Assembly: GCA_027625915.1 (NCBI GenBank)
Contig: JANTQA010000042.1
Location: 2,368,001-2,432,000 of the forward strand
From: Anaeramoeba flamelloides
Taxonomy: Eukaryota; Metamonada; Anaeramoebidae
Direction of reading: 5' to 3'
Length of the DNA stretch: 64,000 nt
Shown: piece by piece, positions 34,514 to 48,000 of the stretch
Layout of the letters: each line of letters opens with the position of its first letter
Position numbering within the stretch: the stretch's first letter is position 1
The notes under the pieces: model-generated
The model's database searches: none
Told to the model about the DNA's origin: nothing
The model's input: only the letters and a program-made list of their open reading frames with translations
Position numbers and translations under genes: made by a program

Positions 34514-35099
34514 CAAATTTTTGGGCCAAAAAAAAAAAAAAAAAAAAATAGAAAACAAATTAAAAAAATAATTTATTGGGTTTTTTAATTTGATTTTAAT
34601 TGAGAAAAGTGATTAGATGAAGACAAAGTTCTTTTTATCCTTGGTGTTATTCAAATTTAATTTGAAATAGTTGTATGAAATGGTGAGAGAAACATTATTT
34701 GACAACTTTTTTCAAAAACATGTAAATCAGAAATTATCATCACTTTAAGTTGAAGGTATTTAATGTTCATTAATGATAACAATCAAAACATTTGTTTCAT
34801 TTTAATTTCTAAACCCCTTTCAATAATTTTTCAAGAAATTGGAGTCAGATGTCTCAACTCTACAGCTATTTTAAGAATTAGATTTGTTTTGTTTTTTTTT
34901 TCAGTGAAGCTCAAAGAGAATTTATTTTGAAAGTTTTAGTTATGAACTTTTTTGGTATCTTTAGAATTGAACCAATTAGTGGGTAATGTTTTTTACTTTT
35001 AAATCAGGTAGAAGGTAACTTAAGTTTTGAATATTCCTTATTTTGGTAACCCCCTTTTCAATAAAAAATAATCCCTTTGAAAGTTGTCTATTACTTTTC

Positions 35100-35530
35100 A
35101 TGATTGAAGGGTATTAATACAAACAAAATAAACGAACTTTTAAATCACAATTTATTACATTTCAAAAATTGTGATCAACTGAAATAATAAATTGTAAAAA
35201 ATATATCCAAAAGTTATTTTTAGAACAACTAATGATTAAATTTGAGAACTAATTCACTTTAAAAGTGTCGTAAATTGACAAAAAACTTGATATTTTAAAA
35301 ATTAAAAAAAATAAAACCAAAAAACCAGAAATAAGTGAGTTATAAATTGTGAAATGAGCATTACAGATTTTTTCTTACTGTACTTTCACTGAAAAAAGTT
35401 ATAAATAAGATTTTTTGTGATAATATATCGAATTAATTTTAAAAGTCATTGTATGGTACCAATTTATGTAAAGTGAGTATTTTTCTTTTTGAAGATCTTC
35501 TTTTTTTGTTCTTGGATTTCTTCAAAAAAC
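35100..35530 (+). repeat. Rep-E dispersed repeat, copy 3
   Basis: Shared order of TTTCAAAAATTGTGA, GAAATAATAAATTG, AATAAAACCAAAAA, GAAATGAGCATTACA, CTTTCACTGAAAAAAG and GAAGATCTTC with 1980-2340. Confidence 0.55.
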
Positions 35531-36324
35531 TATAATAAAATCAAAAAATCAAACAAATAAATAATTATAAAAATAAAAATCTTGTAAATATAAAAAATAA
35601 TTTGTTTTTCAATATTTAAAATTGTTTTAATTTTAATCAAAGTTAAAAACTTGAATTTTTTTTTATTATTTAAGGGAGGGGTTATTAATCCATCTTATTT
35701 ACCCGATTTAAAAACTTGATTTTTTTTTTCATAAGAATATAGGATAAACCTAAAGAACAGCTTCCAAGTGTATTACTCTTTGTTGCAAATAAATGGAACA
35801 TAATTTTCTTTCTGCTTTTACGAAAAGGTTTTTTAAAACCCTTTAAAATTTCGAATTTTTAATTCTTAAATCAGCTTAAATCATTAATTTTCTCTTATAC
35901 AATTAAGTACTTTTCATAATTTTTTTAAATTCTTGGAATGTGATTATTTTGGAAAGCTGAATGAAAATTTTGATCTTTTTATTTAGCAATTAATAGTTTA
36001 AATTGAGTAAACATATTTCAGAAATAAACTATTTTTCAGTCAAAGGGACACAGTTGTAATGGGTGAAATGCATGTTTTTAAAGGGTTTGTATAGATATTA
36101 GAAGAAAAATTTTTATTTTGAAAATTTTCAAAATTGAAATCATTTTTTCACATTTTTGTTTGTTTTTTTCGTTTTTTTTTTAAAACGTAATTCGTTTGCA
36201 AACTTTTTTATTGCAAGATCAATGGTCACTTGATAAAAATGTGTTATTCTAAGGTTATTAAAACCATGTAAAGATTGTTGAGAAATCATTTTGATTTCTA
36301 TTGCAATTTTATTCGATCTTTGAT

Positions 36325-36487
36325 CTTGATATTTGTTTAATAAATGTGAAAATTTTTTTACTTCATTTTCATTTCCTTTTTCAAATAAAGACCAAAAACA
36401 CCAACACACTTTGTTTGGGGACTTGATTTGTAAAAGTAAATGAAAATGAACTCAAAATTGTTTCATATTTATTATTCAAATACCAGT
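36325..36487. repeat. Rep-B hairpin element, copy 3
   Basis: The left arm (GATATTTG...AATGTGAAAATTTTTTTAC...ATTTCCTTTTTC) and the right arm (GTAAATGAAAATGAACTC... ending TTATTCAAATACCAGT) are inverted. The minus-strand frame at 36140-36409 is partly made of this left arm, so it is not a supported gene. Confidence 0.6.
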
Positions 36488-36986
36488 GGAATTTCATTTC
36501 GAACATTGTTGTTTTTCTTTATAGTCCCTAAGAATTTGAGTTTTTAAATATTTAAGAATATTTATTGATTAATTAGTTTTCTTTCAGGCATATAACAACA
36601 ATTATATGATCTATGTTATTCTAACTGTTTCTTATTTGTTCTTTAAAGGCCAATTATATAAAATATTGATATTTGAAAAAAAATGTTGGTCCCCTTTGAC
36701 TGAAACAGAGTTTAGTTGATATTTTTGAAACTATGTTACTATCACAATTAAACATAATTTTATCACAATTTTTGAACACAAATTAGTTTCTGGTCATCTA
36801 CAGAGTGTTTGAAAAATTTTATAGATTTTCTTTCCTATTTTTTTCAATACGATTGAAAATTAGTGTTGGTTGAATTTCAAATTTTGGATCAATTGAAAAT
36901 AAATGTAACTTTTATTTATTTATTTATAGAAAGGGGTAATTAAAGAAAAATCATCAAATAAAAAAAGAAAAGAAGAAAAAATAATA

Positions 36987-36988
<2 letters not shown>

Positions 36989-37040
<52 letters not shown>
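36989..37040. repeat. (AT)n microsatellite
   Basis: Uninterrupted TA tract of about 52 bp, the longest in the window. Confidence 0.9.
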
Positions 37041-37042
<2 letters not shown>

Positions 37043-37083
37043 GAATTTATCATTTCCATGACCCAATAGAAACTCTCCACGTC

Positions 37084-37326
37084 TTGAATACACAAAGGGG
37101 CAAAAACCCGATAGAAAGATTATTAATCATAGATAAAATTCCACAATCCGTTATTAATAATTGGTATTCCAAGACTCTCAGAGTGGGGCACCTTTGTCCA
37201 AATTTATATATTTTTTACTTTTTTAAAGATTTTTTGTTTATACTTTATTTTTATTATTTTTTCTTTATTGCCTTTAGTTTTCTAACTATAAGAGCTTTGA
37301 TAAAAAATTCCAGACAAGAGCAATAA
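37084..37326 (+). other. Ambiguous coding-like island
   Basis: An 80-codon plus-strand frame from a TTG with RLLIIDKIPQSVINNWYSK, then HLCPNLY and a C-terminal hydrophobic helix. The minus strand over about 37050-37200 is also open for about 50 codons with similar quality. Neither has a clear start, acceptor or known family. One strand may be a gene remnant. Confidence 0.2.
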
Positions 37327-37589
37327 ATTTCGTAATTTTGATTAGTCAAAATAAATGTTACTTTATTATTTACAATTAATTCCCAAATTTCGGAAAGGAT
37401 TAAAAGTTTTTAATGAATTAACGTATCACATATTACACCAATTTGAAATATTATTTTGATTTTAATATTTATTTTTATCTTTTTTGTTTTGTTTTTATCT
37501 CTATTTAAAAAATTGGGTAAAATGGGATTTACACATTTATTTTTTCACAATGTTTCAAATTAAATTGAAATTTTCGTTATAATTTATTG

Positions 37590-37860
37590 ATAAATCACAT
37601 AAAATGGATTGATGGTATCCAACAATTAAACCAAGAATTGTTAGTATGGAAATTTCAACAAATTTAACAATCCATTTTTTGTTCTGATCTTTTCATTATT
37701 TTTGACACACAAATTTTGATTTTTTAGTTTATTTTATTTTTTTTCTTTGAATGGAATAAAAATTTATTAATTATACAAACTTAAATACTGGGTAACTAAT
37801 CTATATTCCAGATTTAGGTTTTGTACAATCCAATAAATTGAGTTTTTCCCCTATTTTTGA
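37590..37860 (-). repeat. Rep-C dispersed repeat, copy 5 (reverse)
   Basis: GATTGATGGTATCCAA, GGAAATTTCAACAAATTT and TTTTTTGTTCTGATCTTTTC are complements of the Rep-C words, followed by a TTTAGTTTATTTTATTTT block as in the copy at 28765. Confidence 0.5.
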
Positions 37861-38020
37861 TTTTCGGTGGATATAATTACTCGAAATTATATTCGTTTGA
37901 ACTTTTTCCATTATTTTTCTAATCTTAAATTCTTTAGAAGGGTGAGAAAATGAAAATACGATAGCAACCTTTAATAATAGTGTAACATTGAAATAAAAAC
38001 ACATCGGTAACTATAGAATG

Positions 38021-38026
<6 letters not shown>

Positions 38027-38060
<34 letters not shown>
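38027..38060. repeat. (AT)n microsatellite
   Basis: Uninterrupted AT tract between Rep-C and Rep-D copies. Confidence 0.9.
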
Positions 38061-38061
<1 letters not shown>

Positions 38062-38169
38062 AGATTTCAGAAAAAATTTTTTTCAAACTTAATCCCATGA
38101 TAAATTCTAGTGATTCAAATAATACGTATCCAAACCATCTAATACATATTAAAAACTGAAACCCTTATA

Positions 38170-38745
38170 ATTTTTTTTATCTTTCTTGTTCCAAGGCAAC
38201 ATTTAATTCACTGTCCAGTAGTATACCTAAATTCAAATCGATTTTGGAGGTAAAATCCTTGATTTTTTAAGTAAATTTTAAAATTTTTCGTGTTTTTTTT
38301 GAAATTTTTTAAGAAAGATTTGTCTTTTTTTTTGGATGAAAAATTAGTTCTTGAAAAAATTTACTCAATTTTTTGTGATAAATTTTACAATTTGATCCTT
38401 TATTTTTAGAATTTCTTTTTAAATAATACACCTTTATGAAATCAGCTTCATATTTACTTATCGTTTATTGTCGGTTTTATGGTTGGGTTAATGCTTCGGT
38501 CTTCTAGAAGAAAAAAACACTTTTTTTTTATTTTGAAACGCCAATTTATCTTTTCACCACCTATTATTTTGAAATTTGCATTTAATTTTTGAAACAAATC
38601 GAATTTTTTAGCAACTAAAAAATGTAAATTCCAAGATAAATGTAACAAAGATATTTTGCAACTTTGAAGTCTTAATATTGATAGTTCAGCCTTTAAATTT
38701 GTCTTGAAAGTAAGATTTTTTTACTTAATTTCTTGAGTTTTTAAC
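38170..38745 (+). repeat. Rep-D dispersed repeat, copy 2
   Basis: 38170-38580 matches 21880-22330 (CTTGTTCCAAGGCAACAT, ACAATTTGATCCTTTA, GGTCTTCTAGAAG, TTATTTTGAAAC). 38637-38745 matches 8530-8640. Together they outline a family at least 570 bp long with no coding frame. Confidence 0.6.
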
Positions 38746-39101
38746 TAATAAATAGTATCATTTTAAATTTATGAGATCAACAAAAAATAATCTGCTTGAT
38801 GAATCATCAAATTGTGAGATTCATTTGAGCCATGCAAACTAATGTGGTTTACACCCAGTTAAAACATACTTTAATCTTAGGATTCTTCTTGGTTAACACT
38901 AATCCCTTAAAAGTAATTAATTCTGCTTTCAAGACAACAATTCTGTCTTAAGGGAGAATCCACCATAAAGGAAAAATTTTCACTTTTACGTAATTTTGAA
39001 GAGTATCAGAAATTAATATTTTGAACTTTGGTTCATCAATTAATTTTTATTATTTAAGGACTACGTTTGGTATTGAAATTTGATGCCCCGTGTGATAAAA
39101 G

Positions 39102-39286
39102 ATGATTCTGTCAGTTAGTAACTCTGGCAATTATTTATTCAATGAGATGTAAGTAGAAAAAAAAGACATTTTTTAACTCGAGTTGTCTCTCAGCGTATCT
39201 CAAAATAACAAAGAAGGTTGCCAAAAAACAGCTTTTGGAGAAAATAACTTTTTAGGTTTAAGTGGCAAACCTGGAGACGATGATTA
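39102..39286 (+). other. Possible two-exon mini-frame or gene remnant
   Basis: The ATG at 39102 opens MILSVSNSGNYLFNE, ending at a consensus GTAAGT donor (39149). A 45-nt intron with a CTCTCAG acceptor leads in phase to VSQNNKEGC, then KTAFGENNFLGLSGKPGDDD and a TAG. FGENNFLGL is faintly like an RCC1 repeat, but 46 residues is too short for a propeller. It overlaps the left arm of the 39247-39354 hairpin. Could be the broken start of a larger gene. Confidence 0.25.
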
Positions 39287-39354
39287 GCTGCTTCTTTGAT
39301 TTATTTGTGATCTGTGAGAGAAGATGAGAAGGTTTGCCACTTAAACCTAAAAGT
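39247..39354. repeat. Hairpin with 24-bp arms
   Basis: ACTTTTTAGGTTTAAGTGGC with CAAACCT (left) is mirrored by AGGTTTGCCACTTAAACC with TAAAAGTT (right), separated by about 57 bp. Confidence 0.7.
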
Positions 39355-39568
39355 TCAAAATGGAGAAAATTGAAAAATTTTGACGAATTATTGTTGAAAG
39401 GTTCTTTTTTATTTCCCAACAAAGAACAAATTGGTAAATAGGTACGATAATGTGTTTTTTATTGTATCAAATCCACTAAAATCCTCATTTCCAAAAATCG
39501 AAAAGATCATTTTTTCTCAACTGACACAATATTTTTTTTTAAATAAAAAAAACTGACTAATTTTTGCA

Positions 39569-39871
39569 AATTTAATTTTCAAAAGATCCTTGAATGCAAA
39601 GAACCACCAAATCTTTCCCACAACACACCACGCCAATTTTCCTCGATACACCAATTGGGATTTGAGAGAAACGATCCAAACGAAGAAAACTTTGACAAAG
39701 AAATATAAAAAAAAACAATATTTTGTGTTTAACATGGATCGTGTTGTTCCAAAAACAATTCGAGGAGACAATCTCCTCTTATTCATGGTGGGAGATTTAT
39801 TCAAGGAAAAACAACAAGAACCAAACAAAAAACAAGAGAAACACTTAACCCCTTTTTATGGATTAATCTAG
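39569..39871 (+). other. Coding-like island, possible terminal exon
   Basis: A frame of about 95 codons to a TAG includes HHANFPRYTNWDLRETIQ and MDRVVPKTIRGDNLLLFMVG, with GC content well above its surroundings. A second phase is open over its first 40 codons (ILECKEPPNLSHNTPRQF) after a TTTTCAAAAG acceptor-like end. The identity is unknown and only one phase can be real. Confidence 0.3.
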
Positions 39872-42012
39872 TTTACGAATTACTAGAACAAAACAAGGAA
39901 CCCAACATTCAAAAATCTTAGAGAATTGTGATCTTCGAAAGTTAGAGTTGTTTTTTTTGTTTGTTTGGACTGATCTTCGTTTTTTATAATGATAAAAAAT
40001 CGTGATTATTTTTCTTTTTCATTTTTACCATCCTTAACAAGGGTGTTCGAGTTTACGTATCTCAAAATTTCTTTTTCATTTTTCTTAAAAAAAATTACAT
40101 AAAATGATTTTTTGATCCAAATTGGAGAATATTTTCAAGATCATTACTCTGTGTTTTAAATGAGATTGGGTCAAAAGGTGTTGAGACAAATTGATCAATT
40201 GCCAACGTAGTTCTTAAAGTATTTCTTCATTGGATTTTTCAACATTTTTTTTCAAAGTCTCAGGGAAATTGTCAGAATAGAGTGTAGTGTTGAATTGCTT
40301 AAAATAGTCTTTGGAATGTTGAGTAACTTATCTTTTCTCCTTCTCTCAACATTCTATTGTGGCATTTAATTTTTTCTTTTTTTTATTTTTACATCATTTT
40401 TGAGATTTTTTTAAACATGACAACAAAAAGCAAAAATTAAGATTTTTTTATCAGTGACATTTGGGATACATGGATTTTGTTTAAAAAGAACAATAACATT
40501 ACAACGGTGAGAAGCACAAAAGGAAACATGAATGGGGCTTAAATAGCAAAAATGAATTCCAAAAACATAATAATTATACAAAACATTACTTGTTAGGATT
40601 TTAAATAGTTGGATTTTGTGGAATTGGAGAATTGAATATGATTATATGTTATCAAAGTTTAAACCACAAAATCAGCTATATGTTTTATTCTAAAAATTTA
40701 AAATTATCTTCTCCTAGAAAAAAAAACTATTTATTATAAAAAAAAAAAAAATCAAACCAATTTTATCAATTCTTTTCTCTTTCTTTTTATTATTTAACCT
40801 TACTAAAAAAAAAATATCAAATAAATTTTTGAAAATAAATTTTTCGAGAATCTACAATATTATACCACTAAAATAAAAAATATTCTTCTCTCATCTCTCT
40901 CAAATTTTTGTCTTGTCTTCTGGTGTAGCTACCCCCCTTAAAAGGTGGACTAAGTGAACATTTTGGTGTGCATTTTAAAATCAGTATCTTCGTATTTAAC
41001 TATTTTATTATTCGGAAAGGATTTGAAACTAGAATGTGATAAAATTTTCAACTGATTAATTTATTTTTCAATCCATAAATCCAACTTTCACTTAGATTTC
41101 TTAGTTTACCAATGTGTCAAATAAAATTGTGCAAAACAAACTGAGATCACAAATTACAATCTATTTCTTTTCAAGTTTCTTTTTGTAAAGAATAAATAGA
41201 AAAATAGAAAAAAATGAAGAGATAATTTTTACACTTTTATTGATCAAATTACTAGATTTTAGATTTGTGGACACAACATTTTAAGAGTCTGAATTTAGAA
41301 TGGTAAAATTGCATCAAGGAGTTAATTTAATCATTTTGATTACAGTCTGTTTATAGGATTGTTTTTTTGATAGACAGTTCGAATCTTTTTTACGTTCAAA
41401 GTGAGTTGGGTTGGTTAGTTTGTCATTTTTGAAAAAAAACTTTTTTTATAATGATACTTACACAAAAGAGGAAAAATTTTAAACAGGTAATTCACATTTC
41501 GGCATTTTTATCTTTTTTTGATGAATTTTGAAAGAAAATAGGAAATTCCAAATTAGATTTTGGAAATTTGACTTTGATTTTGTTTCGATTCGGAATTGAA
41601 TCAAAATTAAGAAACAATAACGTTGTATTCCTTAAGAGTTTGCTTGAAAGCAAAATTAGAAATAATCAAAATCTTTCAAAAAATCTTCTTTTAAATTTCT
41701 GATTTGGATTTCTTGAAAAGTGTTGTAGAAAGTTCCTTGCGAACGAATATGTTGAAATAATTTATTTCCAAAAGTCAATAAATAAAAAAAAGAAAAGAGT
41801 TAATTTTAATTTGGATTAATGGTTTTTTTCTAATTCCAAACAGATTTTTTTTGCTTCATAATTCTCCAAATTTAGAAAATCTTTTCAAACTCTGTTTGGA
41901 CAACAAAAACTGACTTATTTTGACAAATGATCAGAGCTCTGGAAAAAACAATTCGCAATTCATTTTTTTGCCTTTCAAATTCACAAAAAATTGAGTGAAT
42001 AATAGTGAAGAG

Positions 42013-45000
42013 ATGAATTTTTTGTTCCAAAGTTTTTTTTGTTTTTTAATTTTCTTTTCTCTTGTCCAAGGTAATTGTTCCCCACTTTGTTGTTTTTTGA
42101 ATTTTTTTCAAATGCTGAACACCAAAACTTGAAAAAAAAAAAAAAAAAAAACCATTTGCCAAACTAAAAAATAATATAAAAACCACACAAAAACAACATT
42201 TAGGGGTTGGTATTTGTCCGGCTTTGTATAATATTGAGAAAGAGACCGAGGAAATCTATGACTTTGAATTCATACCCTCTCCATCCATCTGTGTAATTTC
42301 AAGGCCGATCGCAAACGCACAGGTGAGGGAAAGAGTGAGATTGAGAGAAGGTAAAAGTGCCCTTAGTAGCATCCGAGAAATGACGGTTTTTAGTATGTGG
42401 ATAGCCAAGGGCGAAGGTGGCGGGGAGATTCTGAGGGGAAGATTGTATCATGAAAATTTTGAGGGAAAGACTAAAGAAATCCAAATCTCTGACAAAGAAT
42501 ATGAGAGCATAAACACAGCCAATGTCACAAAAATAAATGAGGAGTACTTTTTGGTTGTGTACAGCTGCAAAAGTGAGGGTGATGTAGGGTTCAAGATAAT
42601 GGTGGTAGTGCATGATGTTAATGGTGTTATTGTGTTGAAGAATAAGCAGGTGAATAATTATGAAACGCCAGCTGATCATCTCTACCCAAGTGCTGTGGGC
42701 TTTGAAGAAGACAAATTTGCTCTCAGCTGGACGATGTTTGCTCACAATGGGAATCGATCAATCAAATTTTCAATACTAAACCTCGAAGGTGATTTCCTGA
42801 TCGGCGATCAAATTCGTGAAATTGACCTTCCCGGCATTGATAAGCCGCTTGGTTCGCGTGTGATCTATTTAGAAACCGAAGACACCTTTATGGTTACTTT
42901 TCCGGCCATGAGTGGCATTAATTACGACGTTTATTCCACAAGGATCGACAACAACGATAATTACGATCAGGGGCCGCTCTTTAAGGTCAGTTTAGAATCC
43001 AGCGATCAACCGCAAAAGTCCTGCCGTGTTGCGCAGCTTACGGATGAGCAAATAATCGTTGGGTGGACTAACCAAAATAGCAGCAACAAATACCATATCA
43101 TCAAAATTCAAATGATGTATACAAATGGCACTCATATATTGCCCGAAATTGCTCTGAGATCAATTGATGACAATCTAGAGATTAAAAAGATCTTGGCGCT
43201 CCCAGAGTATGAGCAGTTTCTTGTTTTATATCACCAGCGGGTTGGCGCTGACAGAGACCAAAATTACAAAATTTATTTGGCATTTTTCAATGAATTTGGG
43301 GTCAGAGTTCGCAATGATGTGGAACTAATTGCTGGATCGATCTACAACTATGGCAACGATCTCACACTTTTAACTGATAACAAATTAGCCCTCGTGGGCT
43401 CTAACCGTCAAAAGGATACTGAACATCCAATGTATCGAAGACTCTATGGGATGGATTTCCCAAAGCTATTAAAGCCCATTCCTGCGCAATCGGTTGATAA
43501 GATGATTTATTGGGAGCTAACATTACCAAAGGAAGAATATTTTACAAATTACGATTCCACAACTGCGACCCATTTGGAGTATTCTGCACAATTGAATGAT
43601 AAGTCCCCCCTGTCGTCTTGGATTGAATTCAAGCAAAACGATAAAGTACTACAGTTTTGTGGTACGCCACCTTCACATTTGAAAGATTTAACCATTGAAA
43701 TCGTTGTAACCAATTTTTGCGACCAAAGTCTGTATAGTGAATTTTTAGTCTCATTTCCTGGGAGCGATCCGCAATGCAGTGGAATTCCTGAAAGCATTTT
43801 AGGAATTGATGATCAATCTTTTGAAATCTATCAAGAGTTTGAATTTTATCTTGAAAAGGGAACATTCCTAAATGCAGACGGATCGGCAAATGATCTTAAA
43901 TTTAATGTTAGTCGTGATGGCGGTGGTAACTTGCCTGAATGGCTATTTTTTGATCAACACAAAATGAAGTTTTTTGGCCAAGCTGATGATCAACAAAAGC
44001 TGTATCCTATTACAATCTTTGCTGTCAACCAATGTGGCGAGACTTCAGAATCGGTTACATTTGGCCTCACAATAAAAATGCCTGATAATTGTAGCGCACA
44101 TAGTCTTACAATAAACAAAATTATCACAAGCCGGCAAATAAATGAACTTTTTGGAAAGTATTATCTTCATATACCACGAGACACTTGCCAAAACGAGGAT
44201 GAAACACATGATCAAATAATGTACCACGCATATTTTGATGGCAAAGCTTTACCCTCTTGGCTGGATTTTAGTCCTCTGACAAATAATTTCATCTTACATA
44301 ACACCACACACCCCCAAGATATATTAATAACATTAGAATGCAAAAACAAATGCAAAATGATTAAGAAGCAAGATTTCACAATTACAATCAATGCGATAGT
44401 ATTGACAACCCAAAATAAATACATTAAATCGCCCACAGTATTGCCCAAAGTGGACAATAAAAACCAAACCTCTCATCATATTCTGAAGGCTGGTGGCGAT
44501 GAAATCTTTGCCACTTGGGTATATGACTCAAGAGTGACATACGGTATGACGATGGACCGCTTTGCAAGCAGCATAATCTCAGATAAAATAATAATCGACG
44601 CTGGTGGTTATCCATACACTAGCCCCAAGGCTGACTATAATAAGGATGATGGAACTTTTTATTATACATATCAACAAGAGATGGATACATCAGAAATTTT
44701 TGGACAATTATTGGATTCGCATTTAAACCAAGCATCGAATTGTTTGCAAATCAATCAAGATACAGACTATATGCAAACAGACCCAACAGTATCCTATATT
44801 CCAGGTAAAAATTTATTTATAGATTGCTTTGCAAGTGAAGACTCAAAATCGACAAGTGACATCACGTGCCAAAAATTAACCACCTCGGGAGACCCAATTG
44901 ACAACAATTTTATCATCTTTCCAAAGATGTCAGACAAAAAGAACAACTTAGAAATGCTTTCGAATGAAGAACATCAAAGAGTGTTTTGGCTAACAGAAAA

Positions 45001-48000
45001 CGACAAAACTGGCTCGTATCAAGATATCTATCTAACAATAAAGGATTTTAATGGCTTTAACATCCTTTCAAATAAAATTGTCAATCCCGAATATGCGGGC
45101 TCCATAAACAGGAAGCCAAGCATGGGTATTAATGAAAAACGAAATTTGATGGTCATCTGTTGGGAATCTGATTGGGATAAGGGTGGCGTCTTTCATATTT
45201 ACTGTAAATTAAGTGATTTTAATGGCGAAATGCTTACGGATCAAATTCAAATTGATGAAGGCGGCATGCTGTATGGCTCGGATTGTTCAGTGTCAACAGC
45301 TGTAGGTGACGAAGTTTGGATCATTGCTTGGAATTCTAGAGATGACCCCGGGAAGAATGCAATATATTATAAATTATTTGATTCCAATTTACACCCAATA
45401 AGTGATAATATAAGGATTGATCTTGATTTTTCGAGCATAAATACAGCGCCGAAGGCAAGTAGCTTTGGGGCACATAACAGAACCATGTTTGTATATAATC
45501 ACAGGGTAGCGCAAGAACACGTCTATTTACTGTTTACAGTGAATGTATTCTCACAGCCAATTTTAAATACACAGCAAGACAATATAACTTTAAATCCGCG
45601 CAGCAACTTTGAATTTGGCCTCAATAACAATTTGTTTGTTCATAATCCTAACCACCCATCAGAAATAATATATGATTATGAAATAATTGATCTCAATTTA
45701 AATAGAAAAACCAAAAGGCTCAATTGGCTACACTTTGATTGCGAGAAATTGGTATTTTCTGGGATAACACCTTCAATTGAGCAAGCCTTTAACGTCACCA
45801 TTATCGCTTATTTGGATAACGGGATTAGCAATACCCAATCATTTACCCTGGAAATTGCAAATACAGATCTTATTTGCCCACAGAAATTAAACGCCGAACT
45901 CTTTGATCATTACCCAAATAAGGAATTAAGGTTTTGCACTTGCTGTGAGGGGGACGATGCTTACTCTCTCGATGGTGAGTATGTCACCATTGCGAACAAA
46001 AGTTATCTTTCAATTATACCCTCCAAACAAGTCAATTGCGAAAAAGAACGCAAGGAGATGTTCTTTATGAATCTCCAGGCCAGTATAGCTGGGGGCCTTT
46101 CCTTTCGAAACACAAGGGAATTCGTATTTGATCATAACAAGGAACACTTTGAAACCTTGATTTACGTTTTTGATCATTTCTCTTTGAGCATCAAAGACCA
46201 TTCTTCAATATATTTTAATACCAGGGTAGAATTTACCAATTTTGATATCGACCAAGATCCAATTATCGAAATAGATGGCCAGTCCTCTCTCCAATTTTAT
46301 CATTTACAATTCTATGAGCTAAAAGTAAACACCGCCACGGTGGGCTTAATTAATATAACAAATTCCAATTTGATTCTTGACTCAATTGAGTTTCTCCACC
46401 CTGACCAGGATATAACCCTCCTCACAAGACACAATACACGGTATTATGAAAACAACTTTGTGGAACTGAAAAATTGTGAAACGATTGGGAGGGTCATTAC
46501 AAAAAATGAAATATATTATAACACAAATCATATTTTATTCCATAATTGTTTACCTTCAACTTTAAAAACGGAAAATGACACCATCATCTTGTCAGAAGGC
46601 GCTGACAGTGCAACCAACTATAATGAGTTTCCAATCGAGCATTTATCGCTGTATGGCAATATCAAATCAAAATATCGGCGACAGCAAGTGCTTATCGGTG
46701 ATTTCAATTGGTTGCAGGGCGAAATTGAATTATTGTCAATAAAAATTACTGGCACATTAAATATACAGGAGCCCGAAGTGAAGAAAATTATTAATTCCTA
46801 TATCGTTAATCAAAACAGAATTGCATGGTTCAATGGTGATCTTCATTTGTCCAGTGGATCAGCGATAAGTAATTATCAAAAGTTTGAGATCTTTGGCGAT
46901 AACGACTTGATGAGTATTTTTGATGACAATTTAAACGATGGCTCTGGTGTGAATAATAAGCTCACAAATAATGGTGTCATTGATGTTTTCCATTCAACGG
47001 GGAAATTGGAGCTGGAAATCAATTTCAGTAATAATCAGTTGATTAATGTTGCACGGCCAATCATTTGTTACAACTCCTTTAATAACGCGGACCAGGGCGA
47101 GATTTACATACAGGAAAGCAACGACTTAGCAGATCAGCCGATATTTGTACTCCATTCAAATGATTTTTTATTTGAGGGCGCATTAAAGGTGAACTATACG
47201 GATTGGACAGACAGAGCGATCAATCATAAATTCACTATTTTTTATTTGCCCAATCACAACCAATACATCAAAAGCGATGATCATTTTGCATTTACTTATA
47301 TCGACACCCAGTGTTATTTAAAAAATTCAAACAAGCAAAAATATTTGGAAACTAAATTCGTTGGCTGCAGACCAGGCGAATATGGAACTGATTTGTTTAG
47401 CACATGCCATGAATGCCCCGTCGGCAGATATAGCTCCTCGTATTCGCAGACTGGGTGCGTCGACTGCGGGGTGGGCACATATGGGGATACCGTTGGCAAA
47501 TCGAAATGTTACAATTGCCAGCCCGGCAGTTACAATACGGGAATGGGCAAGACGAAATGCGAATTGTGCGATGCCGGGTATTACAATACCAAAAGCGGGA
47601 TGACAGACTGCGAATCATGCGACGTGGGCACCTACGCTGCAGCGGGCCAAAGCCTTTGCGACAAATGCAGCGCGGGCACCTACAACAATCAAACCGCACA
47701 AAGCCAATGCTTGGAATGCCCCCCCGGTTACTACCAAGACGAAATACACGCAACTTTCTGCAAGGATTGCGAATTTGGGACATATCAGGACGGCACTGGC
47801 TTTGCACAATGCAATGGCTGCCCACGGGGCACATTCAGTAATACTAAGGGTCAGGTAAACTGCGTGAAATGCTTCAGGGGCACATATAACACCAAAACCG
47901 GGCTGACGACATGCGCGTCGTGTGAGATCGGGTTTTTCAACGACCAACTGGGCCAATCCATCTGCGAAAAGTGCCCCTATGATACATACCAGGAATCGAC

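Larger units (their letters stand above)
34514..42012. other. Long stretch without a confident gene
   Basis: It contains Rep-E (35100-35530), a Rep-B hairpin (36325-36487), two (AT)n tracts, reverse Rep-C (37590-37860), Rep-D (38170-38745), and three weak coding-like islands (37084-37326, 39102-39286, 39569-39871). From 39872 to 42012 nothing is supported except a 10-bp hairpin (GAATGTTGAG ... CTCAACATTC near 40316-40352). Confidence 0.6.

Noticed and set aside
36140-36409. 89-codon minus-strand frame
   Set aside because: Its first third is the left arm of a Rep-B hairpin and it starts at GTG. No independent support.
39517-39828. 103-codon minus-strand frame
   Set aside because: Trp/Phe/Cys-rich antisense of the better plus-strand island.
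42224-42226. TTG as start of the giant receptor
   Set aside because: An upstream ATG exon with a signal peptide joins in phase, so a non-AUG start is not needed.
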